Of a stretch of DNA of 20,834 nucleotides, positions 18,565-20,834 are shown one piece after another. The position numbers were made by a program, and so were the translations under genes. Source of the stretch: Phoronis ovalis (taxonomy: Eukaryota > Phoronida > Phoronidae); the NCBI GenBank assembly GCA_028565635.1, contig JAOXYB010068056.1, forward strand, positions 3,482 to 24,315, in the 5' to 3' direction. The notes under the pieces were generated by a model that searched no databases, was not told the origin of the DNA, and saw nothing but the letters and a program-made list of their open reading frames with translations. The stretch's first letter is position 1. Each line of letters opens with the position of its first letter.

Positions 18565-19485
18565 GACAACTCACTGGGTTTTTTTTACTGACCTGTTGTA
18601 TTGTTTTTAGAATTTAACACCATGAAAGAGTGTTTGCTGAGTTTAAAAGTAAAACTTTTTTCTTCGAAGAAAAATCTTTTTATAAACATTTATAAAGCAC
18701 TATTACAAATTTAGTTATAATTTTTGCTTTATAATAATCAAATAGCAAATAGGGCACCATATGTTCATTAGTATCTTCTAGCAACAAAGATTTCTCACAA
18801 ACTCCAGCGATATATTTATACGAAATAAACTGTTTATTTTTAGCTAGATAATACTGTTTTATCATAGCTGGGGGTTGTGGTCGCTAAGGATTTTATCTTA
18901 TAATTATTGATTTTTTGTATGTATGGGCTTACACATCAAACTTTGCATGTTTGTTGTCTTATTTACTTAGAGCATACTATCATCGCTAAAATAACACGGC
19001 CTCTATCCTGCTGACAATTTCCATATTTACTGGCTATCTAGACCGCGCTGCCTGTACCGAGCAGCTGCCAGACAGTTCATACAAAAACCTGATGATAGTA
19101 TTTACATTTTTAATTAATAAATCTGAAATGAGGGAAACTGCCAACTCAAGAGAAGGACATATTTGATCTTTGTTTTTAATTTTTAAAACAACAGAAAAGG
19201 CCAATAATAACAATTAAAAGGGGTTACATTACATGCACAATTGAACAAGCAACCAGTGCAGTTAGGAAGTTACTTAAATTAACTTTTAATTTAATTTCAA
19301 AAGACTACTTATTAAACCTTTATAAAAATACTGACCAAGAAACTTGTCATATATCATATTCTACATTAGTCATCCAATTGCCAGAACAACAAGAAAATCT
19401 GGGCGTTTTTTTTTTATTGTTTTATTGTCTGATCATTTATAGGTACACTGATGGGTGTTGTGTCTGATTGATCATGGTAACTTAC

Positions 19486-19508
19486 CATTTCAGAGGATTT
19501 CTACATGG
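19486..19508 (-). other. Candidate 5' exon ending in ATG
   Basis: A 23-nt segment between a good acceptor (aatgacctattcag) and a good donor (GAAATG|gtaagt). Its last three bases are ATG with G at -3, and the same frame has a TAG just upstream. Spliced to exon a it would start the protein MENGLNDSS, with the start codon exactly at the junction. The exon may be longer if the acceptor is not used. It is an alternative to the candidate at 14874-14891; both could serve different transcripts. Confidence 0.3.
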
Positions 19509-20349
19509 CTGAATAGGTCATTAATGTAGTTATGAAATAACTTCTGGTTTTCAAATTGTAGAACATCTCTACTATTTAGAGTATGCTTTGTTTTATTATT
19601 TTTTACAGCATATGCTACATACAAATGCCTGTGATATACATGTAAATTCATTTAATCAGACGAATGGAAAATGAAACATGCAATTCTGTTGACACCCATC
19701 GATACATCTCACTGAAGAAATATACATTTCACTAATTTTTTAACACATTTTTAATTTCTTATTTATTGTCACCTTATAAAAAAATTTATAACCTGTAATT
19801 CAATAAAACTCTGCATTAAAATAACTGGAGTAAACACTTACAATAAGGCACTACATACAGTAAGCAGTTAAGTGCCTGTTACTATGGCACAAGGTGTACT
19901 TTATTAATACCAGTATTTATAAATCAAGTACAAGATTATTCCATATCCTATATTGTTTATTCTTTGCTATAAGTTCCCAGGGTTTTGTTAACACAAACAA
20001 ATGCTGAAAGGTCAGTATTACAAAACAGCTTTGCATTGTTATTATGGAGTAAAAATAATACTCCAAAACACACTTCTAAGAAGGGTTTCATAGGTTTACT
20101 GTGTGTGTGCATTGCTTAAGGTTATTGTTGTAAACACTAACTGCTGGTAAATTTAGCCACAGATTAATATTATCTCTATAGTAAACACTGAAAACCTGGA
20201 GCAGGCCTCAATGCCTGAGGACAAAAGCGCTGAGTCTACAATCTGTTTAGTTTTTTTTTTGGAGATATCATTTATAGAAGCATCTTTTTTTGTGAACAAA
20301 CCTAAATAATTGGATACAAAAGTCATAATCCCAAAAACAGAAATTAAAG

Positions 20350-20373
20350 ATATATATATATATATATATATAA
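20350..20373. repeat. (AT)n microsatellite
   Basis: Twelve uninterrupted AT dinucleotides; nothing coding overlaps it. Confidence 0.95.
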
Positions 20374-20706
20374 CTAAAAGACATGACAAGATGAAAAGTA
20401 ATCATTGAAATGCCCCTACGTCTCTATTTTTCACCACGCAGTTTCTTTAGAGTAGGTTTATATTCAAAGTTATGGCATGTGTTGAAGGGAGGGTTTCTAT
20501 TAAGCATTTATATGTACAGGATTGTCTCACTGCAGGTGCTGGTCAATTTAAATATTAAAACCTTTTATTTGAACATATATACACATGATTCATTAACAAT
20601 TTCAGCTAATTGTTGTGTATTGTGGATCCTATTGTGTTTTGCTATAACAAACAGAATTTAAAGAGACACAGAAAACAAAACCCAGAGCAATCTATTGCAT
20701 GTATAC

Positions 20707-20834
20707 GGGGGGGGGGGGGGGGTTTCAAAAAAATTTAATTTTTGGGCTTATGTCAACTTACCTTACCCTTTTTTGAATTTTGGTAACCGTCTTTTTCACC
20801 GGAAACCAAAAACCTTTTTTTTTCTTTTAAACCA
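20707..20834. repeat. G run and low-quality-looking window end
   Basis: A run of 16 G is followed by about 110 bases dominated by homopolymers (A7, T6, T10 and doubled letters throughout). This pattern resembles error-prone sequence at a contig end rather than a biological feature. Confidence 0.6.

Larger units (their letters stand above)
12174..20834 (-). other. FoxP: 5' region of FoxP: first intron(s) and upstream sequence
   Basis: 8.7 kb upstream of exon a. It holds the two candidate first coding exons, short tandem and simple repeats, and X-box-like palindromes. Open frames here are short and lack recognisable protein. I see no TATA-plus-exon arrangement that would fix a promoter. The stretches 12174-14870, 14900-15530 and 16170-17480 show nothing else that I can support. 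Confidence 0.6.

Noticed and set aside
20153-20661. Open frames near the window end
   Set aside because: They span an AT microsatellite or lie in AT-rich DNA and show no recognisable protein features.

Overview
The window reads as AT-rich, CpG-poor animal nuclear DNA with kilobase introns, microsatellites and small dispersed or fold-back repeats. Its one clear gene is FoxP (forkhead box P transcription factor) on the minus strand. The mix of an invertebrate-style leucine zipper (the string [14 protein letters not shown]) and the repeat content suggests an invertebrate bilaterian. A mollusc or other lophotrochozoan is a guess; the sequence does not prove it.

Seven coding exons can be placed to the base, from 12173 down to 529. 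Every junction is GT-AG and every phase agrees. Spliced, they give 1086 nt, or 362 codons: an N-terminal Ser/Thr/Gly-rich segment, glutamine-rich exons (10108-10329, 7835-7969, 7337-7454), a conserved LWKEVSG exon (4577-4741), the C2H2 zinc-finger exon (1734-1884) and the leucine-zipper exon (529-700). The DNA-binding forkhead exons and the C-terminus must lie beyond base 1, outside the window. The start codon is not settled: two small candidate first coding exons sit at 14874-14891 and 19486-19508, and the true one could lie beyond base 20834.

The most interesting signals are two extra exon-like open segments on the same strand, each in a splice phase that would fit FoxP. One at 2214-2328 encodes a charged helical segment starting with its own ATG and splices in phase onto the zinc-finger exon; it could make a short FoxP lacking the glutamine-rich region. 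One at 8613-8765 has an acceptor, 50 codons, a stop and an AATAAA signal; it could end a truncated FoxP after the first glutamine-rich exon, or be part of a nested gene or a decayed copy of something else.

The introns hold a 34-bp tandem array (1-111), a hAT-like short element in two copies (341-502, 10452-10600), a diverged direct repeat pair (4830-5058, 5962-6128), a fold-back element of about 670 bp with TTAA ends (11168-11838), an 18-bp triplet repeat (16114-16167), several X-box-like palindromes and simple repeats. The last ~130 bases follow a 16-G run and look like a poor contig end. I see no rRNA, tRNA or CRISPR array.
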